Below are positions 1 to 11,686 of a stretch of DNA of 64,000 nucleotides, piece by piece. The DNA comes from Craterostigma plantagineum. Taxonomy: Eukaryota > Streptophyta > Magnoliopsida > Lamiales > Linderniaceae. The position numbers and the translations under genes are program-made. How positions within the stretch are numbered: position 1 is the stretch's first letter; every line of letters starts with the position of its first letter. Under the pieces are notes generated by a model. That model was not told the DNA's origin. It saw only the letters and a list, made by a program, of their open reading frames with translations, and did not search any database. The DNA is taken from positions 6,910,001 through 6,974,000 of the forward strand of contig JAPQWV010000028.1 of the NCBI GenBank assembly GCA_027422505.1. The letters run 5' to 3'.

Positions 1-1
1 C

Positions 2-1324
2 CTGAGATCTCTTCCTAGAGAATGGAATCCCAAAGTGACCGCCATCTATGAAGCAAAGGACTTGGATGAACTTTCAGTGTCAGAACTGATCGGATCTCTG
101 ACCACCTACGAGATGACTCAGATCTCCATCAAAGAAAAACCACCAGTCCGAAATCAACCAAACATTGCCTTTAATACCGAACAAGAACACGACTCTGAAG
201 GCGAAGAAGAATCTGAGGAGGACCTAATGGAGCAGATCGCCATGCTGACCAGAAAGTTTGACAAATTTCGGATGAGAAGAAAGTTCAAGGGAAATTCAAA
301 GTTCCAACCTAGGAACAAGGGAATATCGTCATCCGGAAACAATGTACAGAAATGCTTCAAGTGCAACAAGCCAGGCCACTTTGCCTCAAACTGCCCGATG
401 GAAAACGGTGACAAAAAGATAAAGAAACAGAAGGCCATGGTCACAAACTGGGAAGAGGCCGGGAGCGAAGAAGAGGAAGATCTCGCCTACATGGCCGCGG
501 ATGATGATCAGGTATCGGACTCATCTACTATTAAGAAAATATTATTTCTGAATGAACTATATGCTAGGCAAGATGAATCTCATGATAACGCTTCCTCAGC
601 CTTTGAAGTAGATGAAAAAGAAGAGATGTTTGAGATAATTCAAAATGCAGAAAGAAGGATTAAGTCACTCAACTCACAAGTGAAGGGTCTAATTAGGCAA
701 CGAGATGAAGTAGCTAGAGAGAAGCATCAAACGGATCTAGAAAATGAGCGCCTGAAAGCCGAGCTAGAGACTCTTAAGAAAGAAAAGGCCTTGTGTAATT
801 GCGAGAAACTTAGGAAGCAAAAGAATATATCTAGGGACATGTCCGCTCTTAAGGATTTCTTAGAAGAAAATTCTCGTACTAATGTTAGATTTCTTGAGGG
901 ACAACAAAATCTTGATATGTTACTTAGTGTTCCTGCACAAATCGGGAAAACAGGATTAGGATATTCCACAACACATGAACATGCTGCACCTCCACAAAAC
1001 GTTAGGAAACCTAAATGTTTTTCATGTGGTCGTCTTGGTCATTATGCTAACCACTGTTTCTTGAAGAAAGCTGATAAATCCAGATATGTCTGGAGACCTA
1101 AGAAAGTTCCTGAAGTTTCTAATTCTGGTCAGCCTGTGACTGAGAGATCACAGCCTGTGATACATGATATGTCACGTGTTAACAGGAATTACTTTGCTGC
1201 TAACCATTTAGGACCCAATCAAAATTGGGCACCTCAGAAAAGAACTGATTCATGCAGGTACAAAGAAGAAAATCCAGTAGGAAGAACAAGTGGTACCTCG
1301 ACAGTGGGTGTTCCCACCATATGA
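2..1324 (+). CDS. gag: Gag of Sirevirus-like copia element (5' partial)
   Basis: This is the capsid/nucleocapsid polyprotein that packages element RNA into virus-like particles in the cytoplasm. The frame is already open at base 2 and reads [20 protein letters not shown], a conserved stretch of copia gag (UBN2-type), so the first methionine at 35 is internal and the true start is off-window. Counting from that methionine, CCHC knuckles lie at residues 107-120 ([14 protein letters not shown]) and 328-341 ([14 protein letters not shown]). An acidic stretch lies at 50-65 and a charged predicted coiled coil at about 200-260. The frame runs into pol and ends at 1324, overlapping the pol frame, which lies one base back. 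Confidence 0.85.
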   Translation: MRSLPREWNPKVTAIYEAKDLDELSVSELIGSLTTYEMTQISIKEKPPVRNQPNIAFNTEQEHDSEGEEESEEDLMEQIAMLTRKFDKFRMRRKFKGNSKFQPRNKGISSSGNNVQKCFKCNKPGHFASNCPMENGDKKIKKQKAMVTNWEEAGSEEEEDLAYMAADDDQVSDSSTIKKILFLNELYARQDESHDNASSAFEVDEKEEMFEIIQNAERRIKSLNSQVKGLIRQRDEVAREKHQTDLENERLKAELETLKKEKALCNCEKLRKQKNISRDMSALKDFLEENSRTNVRFLEGQQNLDMLLSVPAQIGKTGLGYSTTHEHAAPPQNVRKPKCFSCGRLGHYANHCFLKKADKSRYVWRPKKVPEVSNSGQPVTERSQPVIHDMSRVNRNYFAANHLGPNQNWAPQKRTDSCRYKEENPVGRTSGTSTVGVPTI

Positions 1325-4300
1325 CAGGTGATATCAGTAAGTTTGTGTCGGTGAAAGCACATGATGGAGGATATGTCTCCTACGCCGACAACACAAAAGC
1401 TAAGGTTATAGGAGTGGGAACTGTCGGTAACACGTTACATACTACTATAGATGACGTATGGTTGGTTAAGAATCTAGAACATAATCTCATTAGCATCAGT
1501 CAATTATGCGATAAAGGTCATACGGTTACGTTTGAAAATGATAAGTGTGTAGTTAGAAATAATGACAAGGTACTATTCAGTGCATCTAGGGATAGAAATA
1601 TATATTGTATAACTCTTGATGATATCACTGACCAGAATGTCAAGTGTTTAGCAGTTACACAGGATGACACCTGGTTATGGCACAGACGCCTAGGACATGC
1701 CAATATGGAATTGCTATCTCACATTACAAGCAATGCACTGATACGAGGTGTTCCTGACATAAAGTTTGTCAAGGACAAAATATGCAAGGCATGCCAGATG
1801 GGCAAGCAGACTAAGACATCTTTCAAAGCAAAGAATGTGATATCTACATCCAGACCTCTGGAACTGCTGCATCTCGACCTTTTTGGTCCGGTTCAGACGA
1901 TGTCTCTACGAGGTAAAAGATATGCCTTTGTCATCGTTGATGATTACTCCAGGTATACTTGGGTGATATTCCTTGCACATAAGAGCGAGGCATTAGATAA
2001 CTTTGCATCACTAGTAAAGAGACTTGAAAATGAAAAAGATACGAACTTATGTAGGATACGAAGTGATAACGGTCTGGAATTTGATAGTAAATCGTTTGCA
2101 TCATTCTGTGATCAGTATGGATATAGTCATAATTTCTCTGCTCCTATAACCCCCCAACAGAACGGTGTTGTTGAACGTAAAAACAGGGTATTACAGGAAA
2201 TGGCTAGATCTATGTTACATGAGTATGATATTCCTAAACAGTTCTGGGCGGAAGCCGTTAGTACAGCCTGTTACGTGTCTAACCGTATCTTCCTTAGGCC
2301 GATATTAAAGAAGACTTCTTATGAAATTTGGCATGGTAGAACTCCAAATATAGGTTACTTTCATGTGTTCGGATGCAAATGTTTTATCTTGAACGATAGA
2401 GATAAGAGAGGAAAATTTGACTCTAAGGTTGATGAAGGGATATTCCTTGGTTACAGTCTTACGTCTAAGGCATATCGTGTTTACAATAAAAGAAAACTGA
2501 CTGTTCAGGAATCCATACATGTTACTTTTGATGAGATGCCTAACGCAGATGCTACTGATGATGAAGGTATAGATTTGCCTTGTGCAGAATTGCAGGATAT
2601 TAAAGACAGTGAGGAAGATATTCCTAAAGATGAAAATGCTGAAACAGTGGAACCAGAAGCTGGAGAGCCGCAACCTAGAAAATGGAAACATGCTTCCAGT
2701 CATCCAACAGATCAAGTGATAGGAAATATCAGATCTGGAATCAAAACTCGAGCAAGTGTACAAAATCAAGATACGGAGGAATCTCATGATGTACTGCTCT
2801 CAATGATGGAACCAAAGACAGTCCATGAAGCTCTAGATGATATATCATGGGTCTCAGCCATGGAAGATGAGTTATCTCAGTTCGAAAAGAGCGAAGTGTG
2901 GACACTCGTAAAAAGACCAGACGATAAATCCATCATAGGAACCAAATGGGTCTTCCGCAACAAACTCGACGAACACGGTAATGTCACAAGAAACAAAGCG
3001 AGGTTAGTTGCAAAAGGTTATTCCCAGGAGGAAGGTATTGATTTCGATGAAACCTTTGCACCGGTAGCTAGATTAGAATCTATACGTGTCTTACTTGCAT
3101 ATGCATGCTTTAAACGTTTTAAACTTTTTCAAATGGACGTAAAAAGTGCATTTTTAAATGGTTTTATTAATGAGGAGGTTTATGTAGAACAACCACCGGG
3201 CTTTGCTAGGGAAGATTTTCCAAATCATGTTTTTAAATTAAATAAAGCATTATATGGTTTAAAGCAGGCTCCTAGGGCATGGTATGAAAGGCTAAGTAAG
3301 TTTCTGATTAACATAGGATTCTCGACTGGAACTATTGATAACACGCTGTTTATTAAGTATGAAGGTGATCACATGATACTGGTCCAAATTTACGTTGATG
3401 ATATCATATTTGGAAGCACTAATATCCTTCTCTGCGAGGAATTTTCTAAGTCTATGCAGAAGGAATTTGAGATGAGCTTAATGGGTGAGCTGAACTACTT
3501 CCTCGGGTTGCAAATAAAGCAGCTTGACAATGGAACCTTCGTATCCCAGACGAAATACAGCAGGGAATTACTGACAAAATTCGGGATGAGTGATTCCAAA
3601 GCGATTTCCACCCCTATGCATCAGACCACCAAAATAGACATTGATGAATCAGGTATACCAGTTGATCAAACACAATATCGAGGTATGATCGGAAGCCTTC
3701 TTTACTTAACTGCTAGTCGCCCTGATATCATGTTTGCTGTTGGTATGTGTTCGAGATATCAGTCTGACCCTAGGGAATCTCACTTGACCGCAGTCAAGCG
3801 GATACTTAGATATATCAAGGGTACTGTCAATTTTGGTCTATGGTACTCTTATACGGATGACTTCCCATTAATGGGATATTCCGACGCCGACTATGCCGGC
3901 TGTAGGGAAGATAGGAAAAGTACCAGTGGAACTTGCCAATTACTTGGGAATTCCCTGGTAACTTGGTCTAGTAGAAAGCAAAATGCTGTCGCCCTCTCCA
4001 CAACCGAAGCTGAATATATGGCCTTAGGAAATTGTTGTCAACAAGTTCTTTGGATGAAACAAACTCTTAGTGACTTTGGATTAGGTTATGACAAGATTCC
4101 TATTATGTGTGATAGCACTAGCGCTATTAGTATTACTAAGAATCCCGTGCATCATTCTCGTACTAAGCATATTGAGGTTAAACATCATTTCATACGAGAC
4201 CATGTTCAGAAGGGGAATATCAGTGTGGAATTCGTAGGAACAAATGATCAGCTTGCTGATATCTTCACGAAACCCCTAATTGAGGCAAGATTTTGCAACA

Positions 4301-4353
4301 TCCGTGATCGATTGGGAATCATCGAGCTAAATAAGGTTAGTAAATCTGCCTAA
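1249..4353 (+). CDS. pol: Pol (protease-integrase-RT-RNase H) of Sirevirus-like element
   Basis: This polyprotein makes and integrates the cDNA. From the ATG at 1252 it has 1033 residues. The aspartic protease site is D18-S19-G20. The integrase zinc finger is H144, H149, C178, C181, and the core triad is D209, D272, E308. RT carries YVDD at 714-717. RNase H carries D878 and E919, and the C-terminus keeps the copia signature [10 protein letters not shown] near 1000. All catalytic residues I looked for are present. The frame is -1 relative to gag and is open only from 1249 (TGA at 1246-1248), so gag and pol must join between 1249 and 1324. Whether that is programmed frameshifting, re-initiation at 1252 or a one-base mutation cannot be decided here. 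Confidence 0.88.
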   Translation, partial: FMQVQRRKSSRKNKWYLDSGCSHHMTGDISKFVSVKAHDGGYVSYADNTKAKVIGVGTVGNTLHTTIDDVWLVKNLEHNLISISQLCDKGHTVTFENDKCVVRNNDKVLFSASRDRNIYCITLDDITDQNVKCLAVTQDDTWLWHRRLGHANMELLSHITSNALIRGVPDIKFVKDKICKACQMGKQTKTSFKAKNVISTSRPLELLHLDLFGPVQTMSLRGKRYAFVIVDDYSRYTWVIFLAHKSEALDNFASLVKRLENEKDTNLCRIRSDNGLEFDSKSFASFCDQYGYSHNFSAPITPQQNGVVERKNRVLQEMARSMLHEYDIPKQFWAEAVSTACYVSNRIFLRPILKKTSYEIWHGRTPNIGYFHVFGCKCFILNDRDKRGKFDSKVDEGIFLGYSLTSKAYRVYNKRKLTVQESIHVTFDEMPNADATDDEGIDLPCAELQDIKDSEEDIPKDENAETVEPEAGEPQPRKWKHASSHPTDQVIGNIRSGIKTRASVQNQDTEESHDVLLSMMEPKTVHEALDDISWVSAMEDELSQFEKSEVWTLVKRPDDKSIIGTKWVFRNKLDEHGNVTRNKARLVAKGYSQEEGIDFDETFAPVARLESIRVLLAYACFKRFKLFQMDVKSAFLNGFINEEVYVEQPPGFAREDFPNHVFKLNKALYGLKQAPRAWYERLSKFLINIGFSTGTIDNTLFIKYEGDHMILVQIYVDDIIFGSTNILLCEEFSKSMQKEFEMSLMGELNYFLGLQIKQLDNGTFVSQTKYSRELLTKFGMSDSKAISTPMHQTTKIDIDESGIPVDQTQYRGMIGSLLYLTASRPDIMFAVGMCSRYQSDPRESHLTAVKRILRYIKGTVNFGLWYSYTDDFPLMGYSDADYAGCREDRKSTSGTCQLLGNSLVTWSSRKQNAVALSTTEAEYMALGNCCQQVLWMKQTLSDFGLGYDKIPIMCDSTSAISITKNPVHHSRTKHIEVKHHFIRDHVQKGNISVEFVGTNDQLADIFTKPLIEARFCNIRDRLGIIELNKVSKSA

Positions 4354-5320
4354 TTATGCCATTTGCCCTAGATCATTCTATTTTAGGTAGAAATTCGTAG
4401 TTATCTTAATCTAGGACATTCTTTCGGCCGTCGACTATTTTCGGATCTTATTGTCCTTATCATTAAGTGTCACTTTAGTATTTTAGGAAAAGATTCATAG
4501 TGAATTCCAGCATAAGGTTGTTCTTTTAGTCACCAATGCTATTTTAGAAATCTTGAATCTCCAAATCTCACCTTAGGATGTGACTGCGACATTTTAGGAA
4601 GAACTTCATAGAGATATCATTCCAGCCGCGCAGTTATTTTAGGAATTTCGGATCCTTTAGATCTTATCTTAAAGTGTGATTATGTTAGGAAGAAATTCGT
4701 AATCCTACCTTGAGATTTCTTTATCAGCCGATAAATTATTTTAGGAATGTCTGATTTTCTGGATCTATTCTTAAAATGTGATTAAGTTATATTAGGAAGA
4801 TATTCGTAGATCTCTTTTCAGCCGCTAAGTTATTTCAGGAAATTTGGATCCTTCTTATTCAGCCCTAATCAATCTTTTCCTTATTTATGAGATCCCGTCC
4901 ATTCACTCTGAGATCCCTGGCGCACTGATTGACAGTTTTCACTTTCTTTTTGGAAATCCAAAATTCGGTTTGAAAATCATATCTTCTTAATTCTATCCTA
5001 TCTCATCTTTGGAAAACTATATCTCTTGGATAATTGCCCATTTTTTTTATGAGATCACTCGATACTTCTTCCTTCCTTACCTCAAAATTCGAACTTCACG
5101 GTTTCTCTTCTTGAAAATCATCTAAGTTATACTCCAGCTTTTAAGAGTTCTGATCAGATCACAGGGAGCTGAACAAGTCTGTTATATCTGCCAGATCTAA
5201 TGTGATTCCAGCCTTGAGAACGTTTTTTGATAAGTTACTCCTTCCTTCCTTATCATTCTTCTAAGTTATTTTACGCTAAGTTTTCAGCCTTAAAGCCTTA
5301 GTATATCCCTTTTTGATGCT
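4354..5320 (+). repeat. Diverged tandem repeats in non-coding region after pol
   Basis: No coding frame is visible. From about 4375 to 4860 a degenerate unit built around ATTTTAGGAAGAAATTCGTAG recurs about nine times at roughly 40-60 base spacing (for example near 4380, 4480, 4593, 4640, 4685, 4735, 4790, 4833). Several copies are followed by GGATC(C/T)TT. The remainder to 5320 is T-rich and has no recognisable content. Confidence 0.6.
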
Positions 5321-6252
5321 GAAGGGGGAGAAATCTGAGTAATTAATGATATAAGGGGTCTATGATATTCCTTGATATTCGACATGATTTGTGTGCGATA
5401 TTCCTTTTATGCGCCTACGATATATCCTAGTGCTTGTGTGTGCTGACTGAATTTGCATGAAAAATAGCTGCACTTTATAATGGTATGTGAATTCTGACTT
5501 TTGCCTATATGATTTCTATCTATGCTCTAAGTGGAAATTTGAATTTATGCTGTGGACATTTGGAATAACCTCATAGAGACAGGGGGAGCAAACCGATGTA
5601 GCTTGGTAGAATTTCTGAACATCAATAATATGTTTGCTCTGGTGCTTAAACGCCTTACATGGAATATCTGCATATGTGATATGGAATATGTGCAATCACG
5701 AATAGAATAGCTGCACTTTTGATATATCTGTGACGCCCTTATGCGATGCTTGATATTTTGCTCTGATCTTAGGATATATCTGTGATGCTTTTATACAGTG
5801 ATGAGTGATCTTATGGTCTGTTACAGTGATGCTCTGATACTTATCTGCGCTAATTAACGTTTGTGAGATTTCTTGATAAGTGCTAAGTGCCTGCTGAGAT
5901 GATTACATGATTGCTTGAACCATGCTTGGAAAATGCGCACTTAGGCAGGGGGAGCACACTCACGGGTAATCTCTAAATTTTTAATACTCAGGATATAACA
6001 TAGAAAAGATAGGATATATCCGCACTTAGACAGGGGGAGCAAAATTAGTCCAAGATATATCTTAGCATGTCATAGAGATAACAGCACATAGGCAGGGGGA
6101 GCAAATATGTATCACATGCGATTAGGAAATATCATATGCTCTGCTTTGTGATTATGGAACACTAGACATATGCGCTAGGACTTGTATTATCGAATATGCT
6201 TACTTGCTTCCGTGCTGCATCAATTACATGTCATCATCAAAAAGGGGGAGAA
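5321..6252 (+). promoter_or_regulatory. Multiple polypurine tracts upstream of Sirevirus 3' LTR
   Basis: The purine motif (A)AGGGGGAG occurs at 5321-5330, 5581-5588, 5947-5954, 6032-6039, 6094-6101 and 6241-6250. The last one directly abuts the LTR start at 6253 and is the likely plus-strand primer. The family is known for such PPT multiplication. The spacers are AT-rich and contain repeated GATATATC and TGCACTT words. Confidence 0.8.
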
Positions 6253-7983
6253 TGTTGACCTTTTTGGTCCATGTATGTTAGAGAGTTTTGATGGACAATG
6301 TAATTGTAATAACATTAGGTCTATAAAATAAGCAATTCGATTTGGGACAAATAAAATGTCTAAGTTCATGTTAATATTCAACCATGCATTGTTTGTGAGC
6401 TATAAAATCGATTAAGTGTTGAATATTTTAATTGCGTGTGATTCTGTGATGATTTGATGGAACTAAGTGATCGCATGTTATAGACAGTCCATGAGATAGG
6501 ATATATCGTACTGTGCTATATATGGAAATGATGCATGAGATATCCTACTGAGCTATATATGGAAAATATGCTGTTTATATATGGAAAGTGATATATCCGT
6601 TGATACTAGTTTATTCCTGGACGAAAATCACTTATGCGATTCTTTGCATGCTTTACACTGAATTTAATGTGCAATATTAAATTGATATCTTTCCTTATGT
6701 TGATTGGAATATTATATTTAGGAAAGATGTGATTTGATTTGATTGATTTTCTGGATAAGATGTTATATGCTATAAACGGATGTGATCTCTGAAATAAGGA
6801 AAGTTTGAGCCATGATTGATAAATCGTTTTAAGTATTCTCGGATCTGACTTCTGTGCTAAACATGGTAAATATATTGATCTAATACTATGAGCTGTACAT
6901 GGAAAACGTGCTTATGTGATGCTATCTCATGTGCTATGTTTGGAAAGTTAGTCTTGATTGATTTATACCAGAAACAGATAGCAGGGAATCACTTATGGAA
7001 AGTTCTGATATGGTAAATATATGCGAAGTGATTAAATATGCATAAGAACGAAATTCAGTCTTTATGTGGAATATATTCATGCTTAAATAAGTTCTTATAT
7101 GGAAAATAATCATGCTTTAATGTGCTATATGACCGTTGTGATGATTTGTTAAAAAGCATGATTTATATGGTATGATTGACTCGAAAATTGCATGGAAACT
7201 ATGCTTGATTTGGTGATTATTATATGATATGATTTTCCATGTGAAGTGTTGATTAAAGATGTTTATATACGAGCCACACTTCAGATCTTCGATGTAACTT
7301 AGATTTTGCGAACCTACGACTATAAGCGTACAAGAGAAAATTAAGCAGAAAGATACTGAAAGATTCCTGAGTTCCCACTTGAGATAGCTTTCTGCCCACC
7401 TGAGCGTTAACCGGCATATCCATCACTGAGCGAGTGATTTATCTTGTTATTCCATAATCCCTGCCATACATTCTGTCTTCGGACGTGAGCGATACCAAGG
7501 AGGCAAGGTCGACGCTTACGCACACGTGAAGGGAAGGACAAGTCCGGGGGCCCTTCGGTAGCGAGCTGTGTCTGTCGGGATCAAGGAGATTCCGAGGAAC
7601 GAAACTCGGCGTGTGGTAACCTAGTAGTGACTAGTGTTTCGACTTGTTTCGGTTGTGTATTGGGCTAACCAATCAGTTTTGTATCCAGCTACGGTGCATT
7701 ATAGTGATTGGTTAAACTCTTGGGAAGAAAATCCCAAGGAGAGGAGTAAACCCCAGTTGGGGATATAACCTCTATAAAAATCCTGTCTCGCATTTACTTT
7801 TCAGTTATTTCTTTATCGCTGTGAGACAGACCAGACGCACATCCGACGTTACTAGGATATATCAGGCACTCGTCACAAATATCAGTAGGCATATCTAAGT
7901 CACCACACTTAGTATTTGTGAAAAGAAGCAAAATTTCTATAGGCCTAATTCACCCCCCCCTCTTAGGCACATTTATATCTTCA
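6253..7983 (+). repeat. 3' LTR of Sirevirus-like element
   Basis: The LTR starts TGTTGACC immediately after the last polypurine tract and is estimated to end at CA near 7983, about 1.73 kb. A TATA-like box (TCTATAAAAA) lies at 7771-7780, followed by a C-run and pyrimidine-rich 3' end at 7951-7960. The first kilobase is AT-rich with repeated TATGGAAA(A/G)T words. No partner LTR is in the window, so the boundaries rest on the PPT and family style. Confidence 0.7.
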
Positions 7984-8057
7984 AACTCCTTAAGGTTTTC
8001 TCAAATTGCTTTGCAGTCAAATTTCATGCACATTTTCCCCAAAATTCGTGGTCATAC
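7984..8057. other. Short flank between Sirevirus and copia elements
   Basis: Seventy-four bases lie between the two elements. The ATAGT at 8058-8062 is the left target duplication of the copia element and is repeated at 38905-38909. Before that insertion this DNA was continuous with 38910 onward, that is, with the flank of the PP1 gene. Confidence 0.6.
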
Positions 8058-8062
8058 ATAGT

Positions 8063-9199
8063 TGTTGGGTTTTAAGCCCAAATGGGCTTTGGGCCCAAGT
8101 GTGGGTAATTAACCCATTAATAAAAAGCTAAAACGGATTTAATTAAATCGAGAAGCCATCGGTCACCGAAACGAGAAATCGTTGAAAGATTACGAATCTA
8201 CGTTTCACGGGGAATCTAACGAATATTAACACGCTCAAAATCGATATCGGGTGAATGAGAAATTAACTATTGAAGTCCGCCCAATAACTTATAAAGTGGA
8301 TTGATAGTATATAAACGGGGTGTCAAATGTCCCACATTGGTTAGACAAGAAAAGTTAACCACTTTATATATGATTACACCTTGTTGGTTATCAGACAAGA
8401 GGTGAGCCCAAGGAGATGGGCTCAAGAGGCGCCCACGCACGGCCCACACGCGAGCCCACGAACGACGCACACGCGTGAGCCCGTGCGTCCAAGCCCATAC
8501 TGTGACCAACGAGCCCTCAAGCCCGAACCCGAACACGCCCTCCACGTGGCGGTGATGCGACCGTACTTGTGACGTGGCGGGATTAATGACGTGACGATGA
8601 CACGCAGGCATGAGAGGCGACATGGCGATGACACGTAAGCGTTAGATGGAAACATGGCGATGACTGGGCTAAAATGACGTGGCTGGACCCGTTGGGGTCC
8701 GCTGGGTCGCGCCGATTCAGCTCGGGTCGAACCGCATGGGCCGAAAGGGTGCCTGTTCCAAAGGGGCCCAAAAGTTGTGCCTATGTGCGAAATTACCCCT
8801 GGTCAAAAGGTCAAAGGGTGCCATAATAGCCCAACTGCTCCAGCTATTCGCAGATTGACCCCAACAACCTTTGGAAAGTTATATATAGACCCCTGACGAA
8901 TTTGGAAATTCATTCAATCACACCCAAGCATTCTAGAGTTGGTGCATACTAGTCCAAGTTAATAATAAAGCAAGAAAGGCTCTAGTTGCCCGATAATTTC
9001 GTATGGTGTGCAACATTTCGAAATTCCTGAAGCCTTTGTATCTTCGGGACGTGTTGTGACAACCCAAGGCACTGAAATACGGGACAATAACGTCTTACGG
9101 AAAGCGTACGACGTACGTGTCTCGACTTCGACATATAGCCAAAACTCTGTCCAAGTTTTACGAGCGCCACCGACTAGACGCTCAACACCGCAACCAACA
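8063..9199 (+). repeat. 5' LTR of the old copia element
   Basis: The LTR is 1137 bp, TGTTGGG to CCAACA, and matches 37013-38904 once the hAT-like insertion in the latter is removed. A TATA box (TATATATAG) lies near 8880. It also serves as the empty-site reference for the hAT insertion, because GAGTTGGTGCATACTAG is uninterrupted near 8937. Open frames inside it on both strands (for example 8267-8655) look like chance frames in GC-rich LTR DNA. Confidence 0.88.
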
Positions 9200-9226
9200 A
9201 TCGTAAGACTTTATTCTGTCTGATCG

Positions 9227-10074
9227 ATGGCGACAATAGCGAATATTCCCACCGTCGTGCCGCTGATGGAAGCAACCATGCTGAAAGGCCGGCGAAATTC
9301 AACGGAGCCAACTTCAAGAGATGGAAACAGAAGATGTTGTTTTATCTCACGACCCTGAACCTGGTGCGCTATCTAAAAGAGCTCCTGTCCAAGATGAACG
9401 TCAACGACGCCGCAGACGACGCTGCACCCGAAATTGACGAACAACAACAGGCGGCGTTGGACGCTTGGAATCATAATGATTTCATATGTCGTAATTACAT
9501 TCTGGACGCCCTAGACGACTCCCTATACAACGTCTACGTAGTAGCCAAGACCGCTAAAGAGTTGTCGGACTCGTTAGATAAGAAATACAAGACCGATGAT
9601 GCTGGACTAAAAAAGTTCATAGTCGGCAGGTTCTTGGACTATAAGATGACCGACTCCAAAGCAGTGTTGGACCAGGTCCGTGATTTGCAGCTGATAATCC
9701 ACGATATACACATGGAGAATATGCAAATCAGTGAATCCTTCCAGGTAGCTGCTATAATAGAGAAGCTGCAGCCCCTATGGAAGGACTTCAAGAACTACCT
9801 CAAGCACAAGCATAAGGAAATGGAGCTTCAGGACCTGATCGAGAGGCTTCTAATCGAAGACGATAATCGAAGGATCGATGCCAAGAATAAAAGGGGCAGT
9901 GTGGAGGTACGTGCGAACCTGGCCGAATCTAGCACCGGAAAAAAGTGCAAGAGGCCTAATACGACGCAGAAGCCGAACAAAATAAGGGGCAACTGCTACA
10001 ACTGCGACAAGCCTGGGCATATGGCCAAGGACTGTAGGCTGAAGAAAAGAGCAAAAAGAACCAACCTCACTTGA
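9227..10074 (+). pseudogene. gag: Copia gag (frameshifted)
   Basis: The likely start is the ATG at 9227. About 50 bases later the frame is lost: codons after the shift read the conserved KFNGANFKRWKQKM in another frame, which then stays open to 10074. A single base lost near 9277-9280 explains this. The open part carries copia gag helices and a CCHC knuckle (CYNCDKPGHMAKDC) near its end. A second shift separates it from the protease frame at 10107. Confidence 0.8.
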
Positions 10075-10106
10075 CCTAGGCAAAACTGGGGACAGATCTG
10101 ACAGAG

Positions 10107-10376
10107 ATGGACCAAGCCGCCATCGTGTACGAGGCCAACGTGGTGGATAATCCTAGATCATGGTATATCGACTCTGGAGCGACTCGTAATATCTGCTCTG
10201 ATAAGGAGATATTTTTAACCTACATCCCTATCTCAGGCAGGAAGATATTTATGGGTAACTCAGCCACCTCTGACATCGTTGGATTAGGGAGGGTAGTGAT
10301 GAAAATGACCTCGGGCAAGGAACTCACTCTTGTGGACGTGCTGCATGTGCCAGACATCCGCAAGAACTTGGTGTCC
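10107..10376 (+). pseudogene. pol: Copia protease and pre-integrase segment, interrupted by Athila insertion
   Basis: The frame reads [12 protein letters not shown], the copia protease active site (D-S-G), and continues to [12 protein letters not shown]. It is then cut by the Athila-like LTR. The rest of the same reading (SLLSKAGFRQVFESDKYVLTKNG) resumes at 35695, 25 kb away, so the two pieces are one domain split by the insertion. Confidence 0.85.
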
Positions 10377-10381
10377 GACTC
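10377..10381 (+). repeat. Left target duplication of Athila-like element
   Basis: GACTC here and AGCTC at 35690-35694 flank the element. The copia coding context (S-G-S-L-L) suggests the original site was GGCTC, each copy having since taken one G-to-A change. This is an inference. Confidence 0.6.
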
Positions 10382-11686
10382 TGATCGACACGCGGTGTAC
10401 TAATGTAAAGTGCAGGTGCGACAAGTGATAAATAAACGAATACTAAATTACTATCACCGACGTGCGATAGGCAGTGGACCTATTGTTTGTAGTGCGCAAG
10501 GTGAGTAAACGAGTATCGAACACGAGGAATAAACTTGATTACTAGTAATAACCTATCAACTCGATATCTAGCCTAAATAAAGTGCGCATACTGTTTATAT
10601 ACAAATTAACCTACATGATTCTTGACTAGATCACAGTAATTTCCTACCCACTCACGAATTTGCTAACGGGGATCTAAGATTCGACAATTACTAACGACGA
10701 GGATCGAGAATTTGCTGTCGCCCTATACTCAAGTCCTATCATCTACGAATGGCCTAATCGTTGTTTAGCTGTCGTCCTAAACGATTTTACACACATTCAC
10801 TTTAACACATAGACATATTGAAGCTGAGAAACACTTTCATAGATAGATAAATAGTCAGGATACACGAGTCACGATCAATATATGTCTTAAGCACGATCGA
10901 CCTAGCGTTTATCTACTCGCAAACACAGAGGGAATTTAGCTACTCCTAATTGAAAGGGAAACAATGAAAGAATTAAGGAACGAGGATGAAAGACTCGTGA
11001 TCTTGAGTACTGATGGATCCGGGATGGTATCGTGGATGAATCTTCGTCCTCGATCAATTCGGCGTGATTCAGTCGTTGATCCGTCTCTTGCGCTTCTCGA
11101 GTGGAATTCTCTGTTGGCGTCTCTTTTTCGTCTCTCTATGCTTAGGGTTAGGTTGTGGAAGGTGTCCCCTTTTCTGAATCAAAACTGGGCTTTATATAAG
11201 GACTTTCACAACCTTCACGGCCGTGATAGTCTTCAGCTTGGCCTTCGTTGCTTTCGCACTTCAGTCACACGACCTGATGCACTAGGGTTCACGGCCATGA
11301 ACATCTTTGCCATAGCTCTATGCCGTGGTTGACGGCCTGGTGCACTTCCTCTCACGGCCGTGACGTTCTTCTACTTGGACTTCGTCGCTCACTGCCTATT
11401 GTCACGGCCTAGTGTAATAGTATTCACGGCCGTGACTTGCTCCAGTGTTGTCTTCTGCCTTGCGTCACGGCCTTGTGCACGATGTGTTACGGCCGTGACT
11501 CTTCCCTGTTTTCGTCGTAGTTGCTCCGTTTCGCCTCGTTTTTGCTCATTTTCTCCCGATAGCCGTCCTAAGGTCCTTCAATATCAAAATAGGTGTAAAT
11601 GGAGCATGTAACTGCAAGAAACGATGAAGAATACTCTGTTATACCCTAATAACTGTTACATTAAACGTATCGATATACGTTTATCA
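10382..11686 (-). repeat. 3' LTR of Athila-like element
   Basis: The LTR is 1305 bp. Relative to the 5' LTR it lacks 134 bases (equivalent to 23754-23887), lost between two CCTA words. On the - strand it has a TATA-like CTTATATAAAG near 11190-11200 and, between about 11214 and 11510, a series of CACGGCCGTG palindromes alternating with half-sites. Confidence 0.85.

Larger units (their letters stand above)
1..7983 (+). mobile_element. Sirevirus-like Ty1/copia LTR retrotransposon, 5' end outside window
   Basis: The order is gag, protease, integrase, RT, RNase H, then about 1.9 kb of non-coding sequence, a cluster of AGGGGGAG polypurine tracts, and an LTR beginning TGTTGACC. Integrase before RT defines copia. 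Two zinc knuckles with a coiled coil in gag, a long region after pol and repeated polypurine tracts are known marks of the Sirevirus lineage. The 5' LTR and the gag N-terminus lie left of the window, so the target duplication cannot be checked. The right end is placed at the last CA after a C-rich stretch (7951-7983). That end is the least certain boundary. Confidence 0.8.

Noticed and set aside
8267..8771. Several overlapping frames in GC-rich sequence, also seen at 37215-37717
   Set aside because: Both sites are the two LTRs of the same copia element; codon content is shaped by GC-rich LTR sequence.
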